Source: Bacillus cereus
GTDB taxonomy: Bacteria > Bacillota > Bacilli > Bacillales > Bacillaceae_G
Assembly: GCF_002584535.1 (NCBI RefSeq)
Contig: NZ_NUOT01000061.1
Location: 1-64,000, forward strand
DNA length: 64,000 nt
Direction of reading: 5' to 3'
Program-made: the position numbers and the translations under genes
Part shown: piece after piece, positions 1 through 8,516 of the stretch
How the letters are laid out: the number at the start of each line of letters is the position of its first letter
Numbering within the stretch: the first letter of the stretch is position 1
The notes under the pieces: generated by a model
What the model was told of the DNA's origin: nothing
What the model saw: the letters and a program-made list of their open reading frames with translations, nothing else
Databases searched by the model: none

Positions 1-175
1 ATAGAAAAATATCAATGAGTGTTTTTATAGTAAACTCATTAATTATTTTTGTATTTGTAAAAATATATTCGAATTTTAAAAAATGAAATAAATGCACTAA
101 AACACGGATATTTTTGTATTTTTTATATAAAAACGTTAAATTATTTTATGTAAAAATAATTTAATTGAATCCTGG

Positions 176-207
176 ACGGTTCATTCTAAAAATGGGCCGT
201 TTTTTTA
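176..207 (+). terminator. Rho-independent terminator of a gene upstream of the window
   Basis: A 10-bp stem (arms 176-185 and 191-200, two G-T pairs) with a 5-nt loop is followed by seven T. The rest of positions 1-337 is very AT-rich and I see no gene in it, so this probably ends a gene that lies to the left. Confidence 0.75.
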
Positions 208-364
208 TTGTAAAAATATTTTTTAATACGATAACTTGAAAATTAAATTAACATTTATAATATTATTATGTAAACTACTCTGTGGTAAAAAGGAATTCTC
301 CATGTTCAATAGAATTATTTCATAGTTAGGAAATAAAATGAATCTATGTAAGGGGAAGATAACG

Positions 365-838
365 ATGAATCCAATTATAGCAATTACAAATGCTGTAATG
401 AATGGAGAACTAGAGAAGGTAGTGGAATTAATAAATGAAGATCAAAATCTGGTGCATGTTTATAGTGAAGATGGCTGGACACCACTGCATTTAGCAGCTT
501 ATTTTGGTCATAAGGAAATTGCGAGTTTTCTCTTGAAAAAGGGCACTAATTTACATGTGAAAGCGAAGAATCAAAATGAAAATACATCTTTGCAAGCAGC
601 GATTGCAAACAAGAAAATCGAAATGGCTACATTTTTAATTGAGCAGGGGGCAGATGTTAACGCTGTACAAAGTGGCGGTTGGACAGGACTTCACGAAGCG
701 GCTTTATTAGGCGATGAAAAAATAGTAGCATTACTTATTGAAAATGGAGCAGATAAAAGTATTAAGAAAAATGATGGTAAAACAGCATATGATATCGCAT
801 TAGAAAAGGGATATCAGCATCTTCTACATCTTGTATAA
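365..838 (+). CDS. Ankyrin repeat protein
   Basis: Soluble protein of about 157 residues made almost wholly of ankyrin repeats, a protein-protein interaction fold. Repeat signatures of the type G-W-T-P-L-H-L-A-A and G-W-T-G-L-H-E-A-A are visible, with four to five repeats covering the whole length. There is no signal peptide or enzymatic domain. An upstream in-frame ATG at 338 exists, but 365 has the ribosome binding site (AGGGGAAGA, about 5 nt before it) and the natural start M-N-P-I-I. The partner is unknown. It is followed after 40 nt by a PfpI-family gene, so the two may be cotranscribed. Confidence 0.9.
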   Translation: MNPIIAITNAVMNGELEKVVELINEDQNLVHVYSEDGWTPLHLAAYFGHKEIASFLLKKGTNLHVKAKNQNENTSLQAAIANKKIEMATFLIEQGADVNAVQSGGWTGLHEAALLGDEKIVALLIENGADKSIKKNDGKTAYDIALEKGYQHLLHLV

Positions 839-878
839 AGAAAATTTAAAAAATACATATAAAAAGGGAAGAGATTAT

Positions 879-1478
879 ATGATAAACCACTGGCATGTGG
901 GAATTTTTTTATTTGATGAAGTAGAAGTATTGGATTTTACGGGACCATTTGAAGTCTTTTCTGTTACAACAGAAGCAAATGGAGTTCATCCGTTCACTGT
1001 TCATACCGTCAGCCAAGAGGGCCAAATAATAACAGCGAGAAATGGCTTGAAAGTACAACCAGATTTTAGTATTAAAAATTTACCCCCAGTTGATATTTTA
1101 ATCATTCCGGGTGGATTAGGCGTTAGGGAATATGAAATGAAAAATGAGATTATTATAAGTTGGATCAGGCAGCAAATGAAAGAGGTAAAGTTAATGGCTT
1201 CTGTATGTACAGGGGCACTACTTCTTGCGAAAGCAGGTTTACTTGATTCAAGGAAGGCGACTACACATTGGGCGAGTATTGAAAGATTTAGAAATGAATT
1301 TCCAACTGTAGAAGTATTAGAGAATGTAAAGTTTGTTGATGAAGGACACATTATTACTTCTGGAGGAATTTCGGCCGGAATTAATATGTCATTTCATATA
1401 GTAAAAAATTTATTAGGGGTAGAAATTGCAGAAGCAACAGCAAAAAGAATGGAATATGATATTGAGCTGCGCAATTAG
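879..1478 (+). CDS. DJ-1/PfpI family protein (class I glutamine amidotransferase-like)
   Basis: About 199 residues covering one DJ-1/PfpI domain. The nucleophile elbow C110 lies in A-S-V-C-T-G-A, followed by T-T-H-W about 20 residues later, the pattern of the ThiJ/AraC-type amidotransferase-like subfamily. Members include isonitrile hydratases, proteases/glyoxalases and many proteins with no known substrate, so the reaction is not defined. The open frame begins at 831 inside the ankyrin gene, but the AAGGGAAGAG site at 865-874 points to the ATG at 879. A bidirectional terminator follows. Confidence 0.88.
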   Translation: MINHWHVGIFLFDEVEVLDFTGPFEVFSVTTEANGVHPFTVHTVSQEGQIITARNGLKVQPDFSIKNLPPVDILIIPGGLGVREYEMKNEIIISWIRQQMKEVKLMASVCTGALLLAKAGLLDSRKATTHWASIERFRNEFPTVEVLENVKFVDEGHIITSGGISAGINMSFHIVKNLLGVEIAEATAKRMEYDIELRN

Positions 1479-1512
1479 CTGAATATGAAAATCTTATGGA
1501 TGTAATAGGATA

Positions 1513-1550
1513 AAAAAGATCAGTAACAATGAATTGCTACTGATTTTTTT
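1513..1550. terminator. Bidirectional terminator between convergent genes
   Basis: Imperfect 12-bp stem (1519-1530 with 1533-1544) flanked by an A run on the left and a T run on the right. It can end both the PfpI gene and the aldo/keto reductase gene that converges on it. Confidence 0.75.
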
Positions 1551-1552
1551 GT

Positions 1553-2479
1553 TTAAAGCTCTAGTATATATGCTAACTCTTCTTCTAATAGAAGTGGTCG
1601 TACAGAAGCAGCTGCATTTTCGGTGGCTTGATGAGCGGTTTTTGCTCCTGGAATAGCAACAGATACTGCAGGGTGTGATAGTACATAACGAAGAGCCACC
1701 TGTCCTAAAGTTCGGTTAGGATTTGAAAGAGATCTCAATTGTTCAACTTTTTGTAAATCATCTTGAAACCATGTTTCTTTTGGCCAATCTTGTCGTAAAT
1801 CACCATCAGGAAATGTTGTTTGGTTAGTAAACTTTCCAGTTAATATCCCCATTTTTAATGGTCCACGAATGACAGCTCCTAAATTTTTCTCTTGTAAGTA
1901 AGGTAAAATATCATTTTCAGGTGCTCGGTTAAGTATGCTGTAGTCAAGTTGTACAACATCAATTTCACCGTATTGATTAAAATTTTTTATATATTGTAAA
2001 TCATGGGTTGAAACACCAACAGCTCTTACTTTGCCATCACGCTTTAAAATTTCAAATGCGCGAAGAAATGCTTCTGTTTCTTCTTTTTTATCCCACCAAA
2101 TATGACAAAAATAAACATCAATGTAATCTGTTTGCAGGCGAAGTAAGCTAGTTTCGAATACTGCAATTATTTTTTCTGCTGTATCATAGACAGGTTCTCT
2201 ATCAGGATCATAGTGATGACCAATTAAACCTCCTTTTGTGGAAAGGACAATGTCATTTCGATGTTTTTTTATTACTTGTGCCACTAATTTTTCACTATGT
2301 CCTAATCCATACACATCAGCAGTATCGATAAAATTTACTCCATGCTCTATTGCCGTTTTCATAGCAGCAATAGAATGTTCATCATTGACAGGTCCCCATT
2401 CATCACCGCCGATTGCCCATGCTCCAAATCCAATTTCAGAAACAGTTAAACCGGTTTTTCCTAAGTCGCGGTATTTCAT
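1553..2479 (-). CDS. Aldo/keto reductase
   Basis: 308-residue NADPH-dependent oxidoreductase of the AKR superfamily, full length for the family. Visible signatures are G-F-G-A-W-A-I-G-G near the N terminus, D-T-A-D-V-Y-G (catalytic Asp and Tyr), S-T-K-G (catalytic Lys) and a C-H-I-W segment holding the His; the C-terminal G-A-K-T cofactor loop is present. It resembles the B. subtilis YqkF/IolS-type reductases, but its substrate cannot be told. The start has AGGAGG about 7 nt upstream (on the minus strand). Monocistronic. Confidence 0.93.
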   Translation of the reverse strand: MKYRDLGKTGLTVSEIGFGAWAIGGDEWGPVNDEHSIAAMKTAIEHGVNFIDTADVYGLGHSEKLVAQVIKKHRNDIVLSTKGGLIGHHYDPDREPVYDTAEKIIAVFETSLLRLQTDYIDVYFCHIWWDKKEETEAFLRAFEILKRDGKVRAVGVSTHDLQYIKNFNQYGEIDVVQLDYSILNRAPENDILPYLQEKNLGAVIRGPLKMGILTGKFTNQTTFPDGDLRQDWPKETWFQDDLQKVEQLRSLSNPNRTLGQVALRYVLSHPAVSVAIPGAKTAHQATENAAASVRPLLLEEELAYILEL

Positions 2480-2762
2480 TTGTTTACCTCCTTAATAAAA
2501 GGAATTACTAATAAATTATTCACTGAAAAAGCAAATGTGTTTATGAGATCTTTTTGCCTAGCTTAAAAACATAAAACACTAATATATAGCACAAAATATA
2601 AAATTTTCATCTGAAATATAGAGATGTCGTCGAAAGGTATCTCTAATTGGTTAATTTATGAGATTTTTTTATGGAGGAGCTTATTTTACGTGAAGAGAAT
2701 TTAGGTTAGTAAGAAAGTATGCCTGTGGTAGTGAAATAAAATGAGTTAGGGGGATTTAAAAA

Positions 2763-3119
2763 ATGAGGAAACTCAAGAAAGTAAATGTTCCTAATACACT
2801 ACAACAACAAACACAGTATAATGAATACCGAGTTATGAATAAGAGAAAATTGCGTCGGTTTATTTTAGCTTTTATTTTTATTTTTTCAGCAACTTTTTAT
2901 GTTCAATATATTCTTACTAAGCAAGAAGAAATAATTGTAGAAAAGCGAGCTACGATTAAAAATCAACAAAAGCAATTAATTTCTATAAAAAAAGATTCCC
3001 GTTATTTAAAGAGTGAGGTTGCAAATTTGACTGATAATGAAGAAGAGATTTTAAAGTTTGCGAGAAAAGAGTATCAATTCTCTAAGCCGAATGAAACTAT
3101 ATTTGTATTACCTGAGTAG
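2763..3119 (+). CDS. DivIC/FtsB-like septum formation initiator
   Basis: 118-residue bitopic membrane protein. A basic cytoplasmic N terminus of about 46 residues is followed by a single membrane segment (about 50-70) and an extracellular coiled coil (about 75-105) ending in the F-A-R-K-E-Y motif typical of DivIC/FtsL/FtsB proteins, which link early and late divisome parts. The usual Bacillus divIC sits next to the yabP-yabQ genes; here the neighbours are unrelated, so this may be a second paralog. GGGGG ribosome binding site 6-8 nt before the ATG. A strong terminator follows at once, so it is a single-gene unit. Confidence 0.8.
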   Translation: MRKLKKVNVPNTLQQQTQYNEYRVMNKRKLRRFILAFIFIFSATFYVQYILTKQEEIIVEKRATIKNQQKQLISIKKDSRYLKSEVANLTDNEEEILKFARKEYQFSKPNETIFVLPE

Positions 3120-3122
3120 ATA

Positions 3123-3172
3123 GCGTGTGTTAAAAACAGTTAGCAAAGAGCTAACTGTTTTTTTAACACACG
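3123..3172 (+). terminator. Strong hairpin terminator
   Basis: Very long inverted repeat: arms of about 22 nt (from 3123 and back from 3172) with a short loop, containing T7 in the descending arm. Ends the DivIC-like gene. Confidence 0.85.
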
Positions 3173-3295
3173 CTTTGAATGAGTTGGGAGAAGAAAGCAT
3201 AATGTCACTGATTCATTCCCTTTATAAAAAGATATGGATATATCGATAACCGCGAACAGTTTTTGTTGTTATAATTTTCAAAAAGGAGAGGGGAT

Positions 3296-4048
3296 ATGAA
3301 AAAAACAGACTTTATATATGAATTAGAGAAACAAATTAAAAGTATAAATGGAGATGTAAGTGTCATGGTACAAGGGGAAATTATGTATCGGTACAATGAA
3401 CAATTGATTCATCCGTCAGCTAGCCTTATTAAGTTACCTATTCTTTCATGTGCTATAGAAACGATGAAGGAGGGTATTTTACATCCATATGAATTAATTT
3501 CTATTGCATCTCTTGAAAAAACTGGAGGAAGCGGTATAGTTGCTTCATTACGTACACCAAGTATAACGATACAAGATCTTATTACATTGATGATTACAGT
3601 TTCTGATAACACTGCGACGAATTGGCTTATAAATAAGTTGAAAATGAATCATATTCAAAGACATATTGATTCACTACGGTTAAATGGGACGAAACTACAA
3701 CGATATATGATGCAAGCACCTAAGGAACCGGGAAAGGATAATGTCACAACAGCTGAAGATATTGTATCTTTACTAAAGTACTATGAAAACGAAGAACAGT
3801 TTTATAAACCACTTCAAAATCAACAATTTACCTATAAATTATGTGGGAAGTTAGAGAGGGTTAAAGGGCTTTTAACAGCGAACAAAACGGGAGAACTGCA
3901 AACTGTTACACATGATGCTGCAAGACTGAACATAAATAACCGAATAGTATATGTAGCTGTTTTAAGTTCAAATGTTGAATGTGTGCATCATACGAATTAT
4001 ATATTTTCAGAGATTGGAAGTTTAATTGTACAATATTTACTAAAATAA
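3296..4048 (+). CDS. Class A beta-lactamase-like serine hydrolase, no signal peptide
   Basis: 250 residues with the three penicillin-recognising motifs in order: S43-x-x-K46 (S-L-I-K), S-D-N followed by T-A-T-N, and K-T-G. Secreted beta-lactamases carry a signal peptide or lipobox; this protein begins directly with M-K-K-T-D-F and has none, so it should stay in the cytoplasm or leave by another route. An omega-loop glutamate (P-x-x-x-E-P) is not obvious. It could be a small amidase or esterase rather than a resistance enzyme. The GGAGAGGGG site 4-12 nt upstream supports the start. Confidence 0.82.
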   Translation: MKKTDFIYELEKQIKSINGDVSVMVQGEIMYRYNEQLIHPSASLIKLPILSCAIETMKEGILHPYELISIASLEKTGGSGIVASLRTPSITIQDLITLMITVSDNTATNWLINKLKMNHIQRHIDSLRLNGTKLQRYMMQAPKEPGKDNVTTAEDIVSLLKYYENEEQFYKPLQNQQFTYKLCGKLERVKGLLTANKTGELQTVTHDAARLNINNRIVYVAVLSSNVECVHHTNYIFSEIGSLIVQYLLK

Positions 4049-4051
4049 ATA

Positions 4052-4080
4052 TTGTTAAAATTCTGTCAATTGTATATAAT
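4052..4080 (+). promoter_or_regulatory. Sigma-A-type promoter of the DUF3870 gene
   Basis: TTGTTA at 4052-4057, a 17-bp spacer, and TATAAT at 4075-4080. Transcription would begin near 4087, right at the foot of the structured leader. Confidence 0.65.
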
Positions 4081-4088
4081 ATACAGTA

Positions 4089-4150
4089 AACGGATACATT
4101 TCTTAATTAACGATGAGCCGTCAGCCCATGCGCCTGTTAAGAAAACCGTT
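4089..4150 (+). ncRNA. Structured 5' leader of the DUF3870 gene, class not identified
   Basis: The leader folds into a two-part stem: 4089-4093 pairs with 4146-4150 (5 bp), then after an internal loop 4099-4107 pairs with 4136-4144 (9 bp, one G-T). The 28-nt apical loop (4108-4135) is GC-richer than anything around it. Its position right after a promoter and before a ribosome binding site suggests a riboswitch or protein-binding leader. I could not match it to TPP, FMN, SAM, purine, lysine, fluoride or other classes I know. Confidence 0.4.
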
Positions 4151-4177
4151 ATCCTCGTATAGGAAAGGAAGATATAT

Positions 4178-4504
4178 GTGTATGCTTCTAATACGATTTA
4201 TATCGTAGGGGACGCTAAAGCACCTCAAAATAATCCTATTACAGAAAAGTTTAAAAGCTACTTTGTTGCGTTTGTTGTAGAAAAAGATACAGGGAAAATT
4301 GTGGATGCGGATTGTTCAGCAACCATTGCATTAACGAGCCAATTTGTAAAACATTTATTTCTACATAGAAATATGAATGACCCACAATTAGTAGAAGAGA
4401 TTAGAAATCGGTATTTCGGATCTTCTCAAAAAGCATTACTTGTAGCATTAAAAGATGCACAAAAAAAATATAATCAAATCGCTGCTTTGTCTACACATTC
4501 ATAG
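4178..4504 (+). CDS. DUF3870 family protein
   Basis: 108-residue soluble protein of the DUF3870 family (I-Y-I-V-G-D-A-K near the N terminus, D-A-D-C-S-A-T in the centre). Function unknown in the family. The start is a GTG at 4178 with AGGAAAGGAAG 7 nt upstream; an ATG two bases earlier is in another frame and opens only a short reading frame. It has its own promoter, a structured leader and its own terminator, so it is regulated separately from the ykfB gene that follows. Confidence 0.85.
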   Translation: MYASNTIYIVGDAKAPQNNPITEKFKSYFVAFVVEKDTGKIVDADCSATIALTSQFVKHLFLHRNMNDPQLVEEIRNRYFGSSQKALLVALKDAQKKYNQIAALSTHS

Positions 4505-4508
4505 ACAA

Positions 4509-4548
4509 AATCCAGCCATAAGAGTCTTTCTTATGGCTGGATTTTTTT
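4509..4548 (+). terminator. Rho-independent terminator
   Basis: Perfect 12-bp stem around C-C-A-G-C-C (arm from 4512) with a 5-nt loop, then T7. Separates DUF3870 from ykfB. Confidence 0.9.
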
Positions 4549-4566
4549 ATTGGACAGAAAGGATGA

Positions 4567-5622
4567 ATGAAAATGAAAATCATGGATCTAACGTTAAAAC
4601 GGCGCTATATCAAGCTTCATACACCGTTTAAAACAGCATTGCGCACTGTAACTGAAATTGAAAGTATTGATGTTTTTATTCACACAGATGAAGGTATTGT
4701 AGGAAAAGGAGCTGGAGCCGCGACTCCGGTTATTACTGGGGACTTTGCGAGTGGAATGGAAGAGGCTATTTTAGGACCGATTCGCTCTGTATTAATCGGG
4801 AAAGAATTGCAGCACTTTCAAACATTACTGTTACAAATTCAAATGAGCTGTGTAGGAAATACGAGTGCGAAGGCAGCGGTAGATATGGCGTTATATGATG
4901 TATATTGTCAACTTCATAATATGCCATTATATGCGTTACTTGGTGGAAAGAAAGAGATTCGAACAGACATTACAGTAAGTGTTGATGAGCCTTTATTAAT
5001 GGTCAAAGAAGCAAAAAATCATGTGGAAAAAGGATTTCACATATTGAAAATTAAAGTTGGTAAATCAGCCGATCTGGATTTAGAGCGTATTGAAGCAATC
5101 AGAAATAGTGTACCGAAGGATGTTACTTTGCGCTTAGATGCGAATCAAGGTTGGAGTCCAAAAGAAGCTGTCGCGATTATTCGGGAAATGGAAAATAGAA
5201 AATTAAATATAGAATTTGTAGAGCAACCCGTTCATGCGAAAGATTGGGAAGGAATGAAATATGTAAAAGATCATGTACAAACACCAATTATGGCTGATGA
5301 AAGTGTTTTCTCAGCGCAGGACGCTTTAAAGCTTGTTCAAGGACAGTATGCTGATCTATTAAATATTAAATTGATGAAATGCGGCGGGATACGGGAAGCG
5401 TGGAAGATTGCTGATATCGCCGGCGCTGCCGGTGTAAAATGTATGGTTGGTAGCATGATGGAATCATCGCTTTCCGTAACAGCAATTGCACATGTAGCAG
5501 CCGCTCATCCAAATATTCATTACTTTGATCTTGATGCTCCTTTATGGTTAATGGAAGAGCCGAGCGGAATCACATATAACGGACCAAAGGTAAACCTGCA
5601 TCATGCAGTGAATATAAAATAA
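4567..5622 (+). CDS. ykfB: L-Ala-D/L-Glu (dipeptide) epimerase
   Basis: Enolase-superfamily enzyme of the muconate-lactonizing subgroup, 351 residues. It inverts L-Ala-D-Glu released from murein peptides to L-Ala-L-Glu so that ordinary peptidases can use it. Signatures: K-I-K-V-G-K (the K-x-K acid/base pair), metal ligands in D-A-N-Q-G-W, E-Q-P and A-D-E-S, and the opposite lysine in N-I-K-L-M-K-C-G-G. The start at 4567 has GAAAGGA 6 nt upstream; ATG 4573 is also possible. The next gene is ykfC, which makes the dipeptide substrate, so context supports the call. Confidence 0.93.
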   Translation: MKMKIMDLTLKRRYIKLHTPFKTALRTVTEIESIDVFIHTDEGIVGKGAGAATPVITGDFASGMEEAILGPIRSVLIGKELQHFQTLLLQIQMSCVGNTSAKAAVDMALYDVYCQLHNMPLYALLGGKKEIRTDITVSVDEPLLMVKEAKNHVEKGFHILKIKVGKSADLDLERIEAIRNSVPKDVTLRLDANQGWSPKEAVAIIREMENRKLNIEFVEQPVHAKDWEGMKYVKDHVQTPIMADESVFSAQDALKLVQGQYADLLNIKLMKCGGIREAWKIADIAGAAGVKCMVGSMMESSLSVTAIAHVAAAHPNIHYFDLDAPLWLMEEPSGITYNGPKVNLHHAVNIK

Positions 5623-5700
5623 AATTCCAGCAGAAGGGTTTTCTTTGAAGTCACAATTTTTTTGAACAGGGAGAAATATTAATAAAAGGGGGATGTGTTT

Positions 5701-6702
5701 ATGAGGAAAGTCATTACTATGTTTTTTAGTTGCTTGTTAGTATTTTCAACTTTTTCTGTAGCGAATGCTGAAGATGTAAAAGGTAATCAAGCATATGTAG
5801 ATGTAGCGGCTGCAACATTATGGACTGGGCCCAATTTGCTTCGTCCTATTGATGAGCCAAGTGCAACGAATCCTGTTGATTTATGGAAATGGACGAAATC
5901 AATGACGCTTGATGAAAAGCTTTGGTTAACAAGTACAAATAAATTAGAAACACAAGCTTTATTGGGGCAGGAAGTAACAATCATTGATCGGCAAGGTGAG
6001 TGGGCAAAAGTAGTTGTTCATGGTCAGCCAACGCCAAGAAATGAGGCTGGTTATCCAGGATGGGTTCCAGTAAAACAGCTAACCTATAATCAAGAATTTG
6101 CAGAAAAAAAGGAGCAACCATTCGTTCTAATTACAAAGTCGACAGCTATTTTATACATTAATCCATCTGATAAATATAAATCTTTAGAGGTTAGTTATAA
6201 CACACGTTTACCACTAATAAGTGAAGATAATATGTCGTATCGAGTATTATTACCAAACGGACAAAAAGCATGGTTACGGAAAAATGACGGAAAAGTATAT
6301 AAATCACAAAATGACATTCCTATTCCAACAGGTGATGATTTAGTGAATACTGGGAAATTATTTTTAGGGTTACCGTATATATGGGCTGGAACAAGTGGTT
6401 TTGGATTTGATTGTTCGGGCTTCACACATACGATTTACAAATCACATGGTATCACAATTCCGCGGGATTCAGGTCCACAATCAAAAGCGGGGATTACTGT
6501 TGAAAGAGAAAACTTGCAAAAAGGTGATTTAATATTCTTTGCGTACAATCAAGGAAAAGGGAGTGTTCATCACGTGGGCATGTATATTGGAGATGGAAAA
6601 ATGATTCATTCTCCAAATGCAGCAAAAACAGTTGAAATTATTCCTGTAAACACCCCGGGTTACATTGAAGAATATGCAGGAGCACGTCGTTATTTACCTT
6701 AA
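5701..6702 (+). CDS. ykfC: Gamma-D-glutamyl-L-diamino acid endopeptidase (NlpC/P60)
   Basis: Secreted murein-peptide hydrolase that cuts between D-Glu and the diamino acid and frees L-Ala-D-Glu. Signal peptide residues 1-23 (ending V-A-N-A), two SH3b-like domains (about 30-200), then an NlpC/P60 domain. With the ATG at 5701 the protein is 333 residues, and the catalytic residues fall on C238 (F-D-C-S-G), H291 and H303, as in the solved B. cereus YkfC. A GTG two codons upstream (5695) is less likely, because AAAAGGGGG lies 8 nt before 5701. Part of the ykfB-ykfC-peptide-binding protein block. Confidence 0.96.
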   Translation: MRKVITMFFSCLLVFSTFSVANAEDVKGNQAYVDVAAATLWTGPNLLRPIDEPSATNPVDLWKWTKSMTLDEKLWLTSTNKLETQALLGQEVTIIDRQGEWAKVVVHGQPTPRNEAGYPGWVPVKQLTYNQEFAEKKEQPFVLITKSTAILYINPSDKYKSLEVSYNTRLPLISEDNMSYRVLLPNGQKAWLRKNDGKVYKSQNDIPIPTGDDLVNTGKLFLGLPYIWAGTSGFGFDCSGFTHTIYKSHGITIPRDSGPQSKAGITVERENLQKGDLIFFAYNQGKGSVHHVGMYIGDGKMIHSPNAAKTVEIIPVNTPGYIEEYAGARRYLP

Positions 6703-6741
6703 TAAGAGAGTAATAGAACAATAATACAAGGGGGTTTTCGA

Positions 6742-8364
6742 ATGAACAAAGTTGTTCGTTTTTCATTAGTTAGTACGTTACTACTTTCTTCATTTTTAGC
6801 TGGTTGTGGAAAAGAAAAAACGACTACAAAACCAAAAGAAGAGAAGAAAATATTGCAGTTAACTGAGACAGGAGAAATTCCATCATTAAATTCCTTAAAA
6901 GTAACGGACGCTGTTGCATTTAACGTATTAAATAATGTAATGGAAGGATTGTTTAGACTTTCAAAAAACGATGAGGTCATTTCTGGTATTGCGCAAAAGT
7001 ATGAGGTTAGTAAAGATGGAAAAACATATACATTTCATTTACGTGATGCGAAATGGTCTAATGGTGATTCTGTAACAGCACATGATTTTGTATATGCTTG
7101 GAAACAGCTTGTTAATCCCGAAACTGGCTCTGAATATGCATATATCATGTATGACGTGAAAAATGCAGAAAAGATAAACAAGAAGCAAATGGGGCTGGAT
7201 GAATTAGGGATAAAAGCTCAAGATGATAAAACGTTTACTGTAGAGTTAGAACATGCTGTCCCGTATTTTACAAAATTACTTTGTTTACCATCCTTTTATC
7301 CAATTAACGAAAAGTACGCAAAAAAACAAGGAGATAAATATGGTTTGGAAGCGAATACAACTCTATATAACGGGCCATTTACATTGTCAGAATGGAAGCA
7401 TGAAGCAAGTTTCACAATGAAGAAAAACAATCAATATTGGGATAAAAAAGAAGTGAAATTAGATGAAGTAAATTACCAAATTGTTAAAGAAATTTCGACG
7501 GTAGTAAATTTATATCAAACAGATAAAGTAGATCGTGCAGTTATTTCGACAGAATTTGTTGATAAATATAAAAATGATAAAGAGTTAAAGCAATATACTG
7601 ATCCTGTTATGTATTTCTTCCGTTTTAATGAAAATGTACCAATTCTGAAAAATAAAAATGCCCGTCTTGCACTTAGTATGGCTTTTGATAAAAAGGGACT
7701 TGCGACTTCATTTTTAAACGATGGATCAGTACCTGCCAACTACTACGTTCCAAATGGCTTCTTGAAAGGGCCGGATAAAAAAGATTTCAGGGAAACAACG
7801 ACAGAGTTTAATAAAACGAGTGTAAAACAGGCAAAGGAATATTGGGAAAAGGCGAAGCAAGAAACAGGAATGAATGAAGTTACGTTAGAAATGCTAAACT
7901 ATGATTTAGATAACTTTAAAAAAGTAGGAGAATTTATTAAAGAAGAATTGGAGAAAAACTTACCAGGATTAACCGTGAAAGTGAAGTTACAACCACACTC
8001 TCAGAAACTAGCATTAGAGAAAAAGAAAGAATATGAAATGTCATTATCACGTTGGTTACCGGATTATCCAGATCCAATGACGTACTTAGAAGTATTTATT
8101 TCAGAAAGTGGCGTCAATAATACAGGCTATGCCAATCCAGAATATGATTCATTAATTAAAAAGATAAAAATGGAATTAGGAAATGACGAAAAGGCACGTT
8201 GGAAAGCGATGCAAGATGCAGAAAAAATGCTACTTGATGAAGCGGTAATTGCACCGGTGTTCCAGCGAGGATTATCTTATTTACAAAAGTCATATGTAAA
8301 AGATTTATATGTACATCAATTTGGGCCAGCAACTAGCTTGAAATGGGCAGATGTGAAAAAATAA
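6742..8364 (+). CDS. Peptide ABC transporter substrate-binding lipoprotein (OppA/DppE family)
   Basis: 540-residue lipoprotein. Signal peptide with lipobox L-A-G-C at about 22-25, then a solute-binding protein family 5 domain (S-x-N-x-x-K-V-T-D near residue 48, D-x-x-Y-A-W-K-Q-L, P-D-Y-P-D-P near 440). It should capture oligopeptides outside the membrane. It lies 39 nt after ykfC and no permease or ATPase genes follow, so it must borrow a transporter encoded elsewhere. Given its neighbours the likely ligands are murein tri/tetrapeptides, as proposed for the DppE protein of B. subtilis; this is inference. Confidence 0.92.
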   Translation: MNKVVRFSLVSTLLLSSFLAGCGKEKTTTKPKEEKKILQLTETGEIPSLNSLKVTDAVAFNVLNNVMEGLFRLSKNDEVISGIAQKYEVSKDGKTYTFHLRDAKWSNGDSVTAHDFVYAWKQLVNPETGSEYAYIMYDVKNAEKINKKQMGLDELGIKAQDDKTFTVELEHAVPYFTKLLCLPSFYPINEKYAKKQGDKYGLEANTTLYNGPFTLSEWKHEASFTMKKNNQYWDKKEVKLDEVNYQIVKEISTVVNLYQTDKVDRAVISTEFVDKYKNDKELKQYTDPVMYFFRFNENVPILKNKNARLALSMAFDKKGLATSFLNDGSVPANYYVPNGFLKGPDKKDFRETTTEFNKTSVKQAKEYWEKAKQETGMNEVTLEMLNYDLDNFKKVGEFIKEELEKNLPGLTVKVKLQPHSQKLALEKKKEYEMSLSRWLPDYPDPMTYLEVFISESGVNNTGYANPEYDSLIKKIKMELGNDEKARWKAMQDAEKMLLDEAVIAPVFQRGLSYLQKSYVKDLYVHQFGPATSLKWADVKK

Positions 8365-8372
8365 AAATGAAG

Positions 8373-8420
8373 TATAGAAAAAAACAGACTTCGGTTGAAC
8401 GATAGTCTGTTTTTTTCTAT
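8373..8420 (+). terminator. Rho-independent terminator
   Basis: Inverted repeat with arms ending in A-C-A-G-A-C-T and A-G-T-C-T-G-T, preceded by an A run and followed by T7. Ends the ykfB-ykfC-binding protein unit. Confidence 0.85.
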
Positions 8421-8516
8421 AGATGTATATCGTTGTTTTAGGATTTGCAATATAAAATGAAAGAAAATTCATGATATAATTTAACGAAGTAAACTTATTA
8501 TGAAGGGGAAGAGAAT

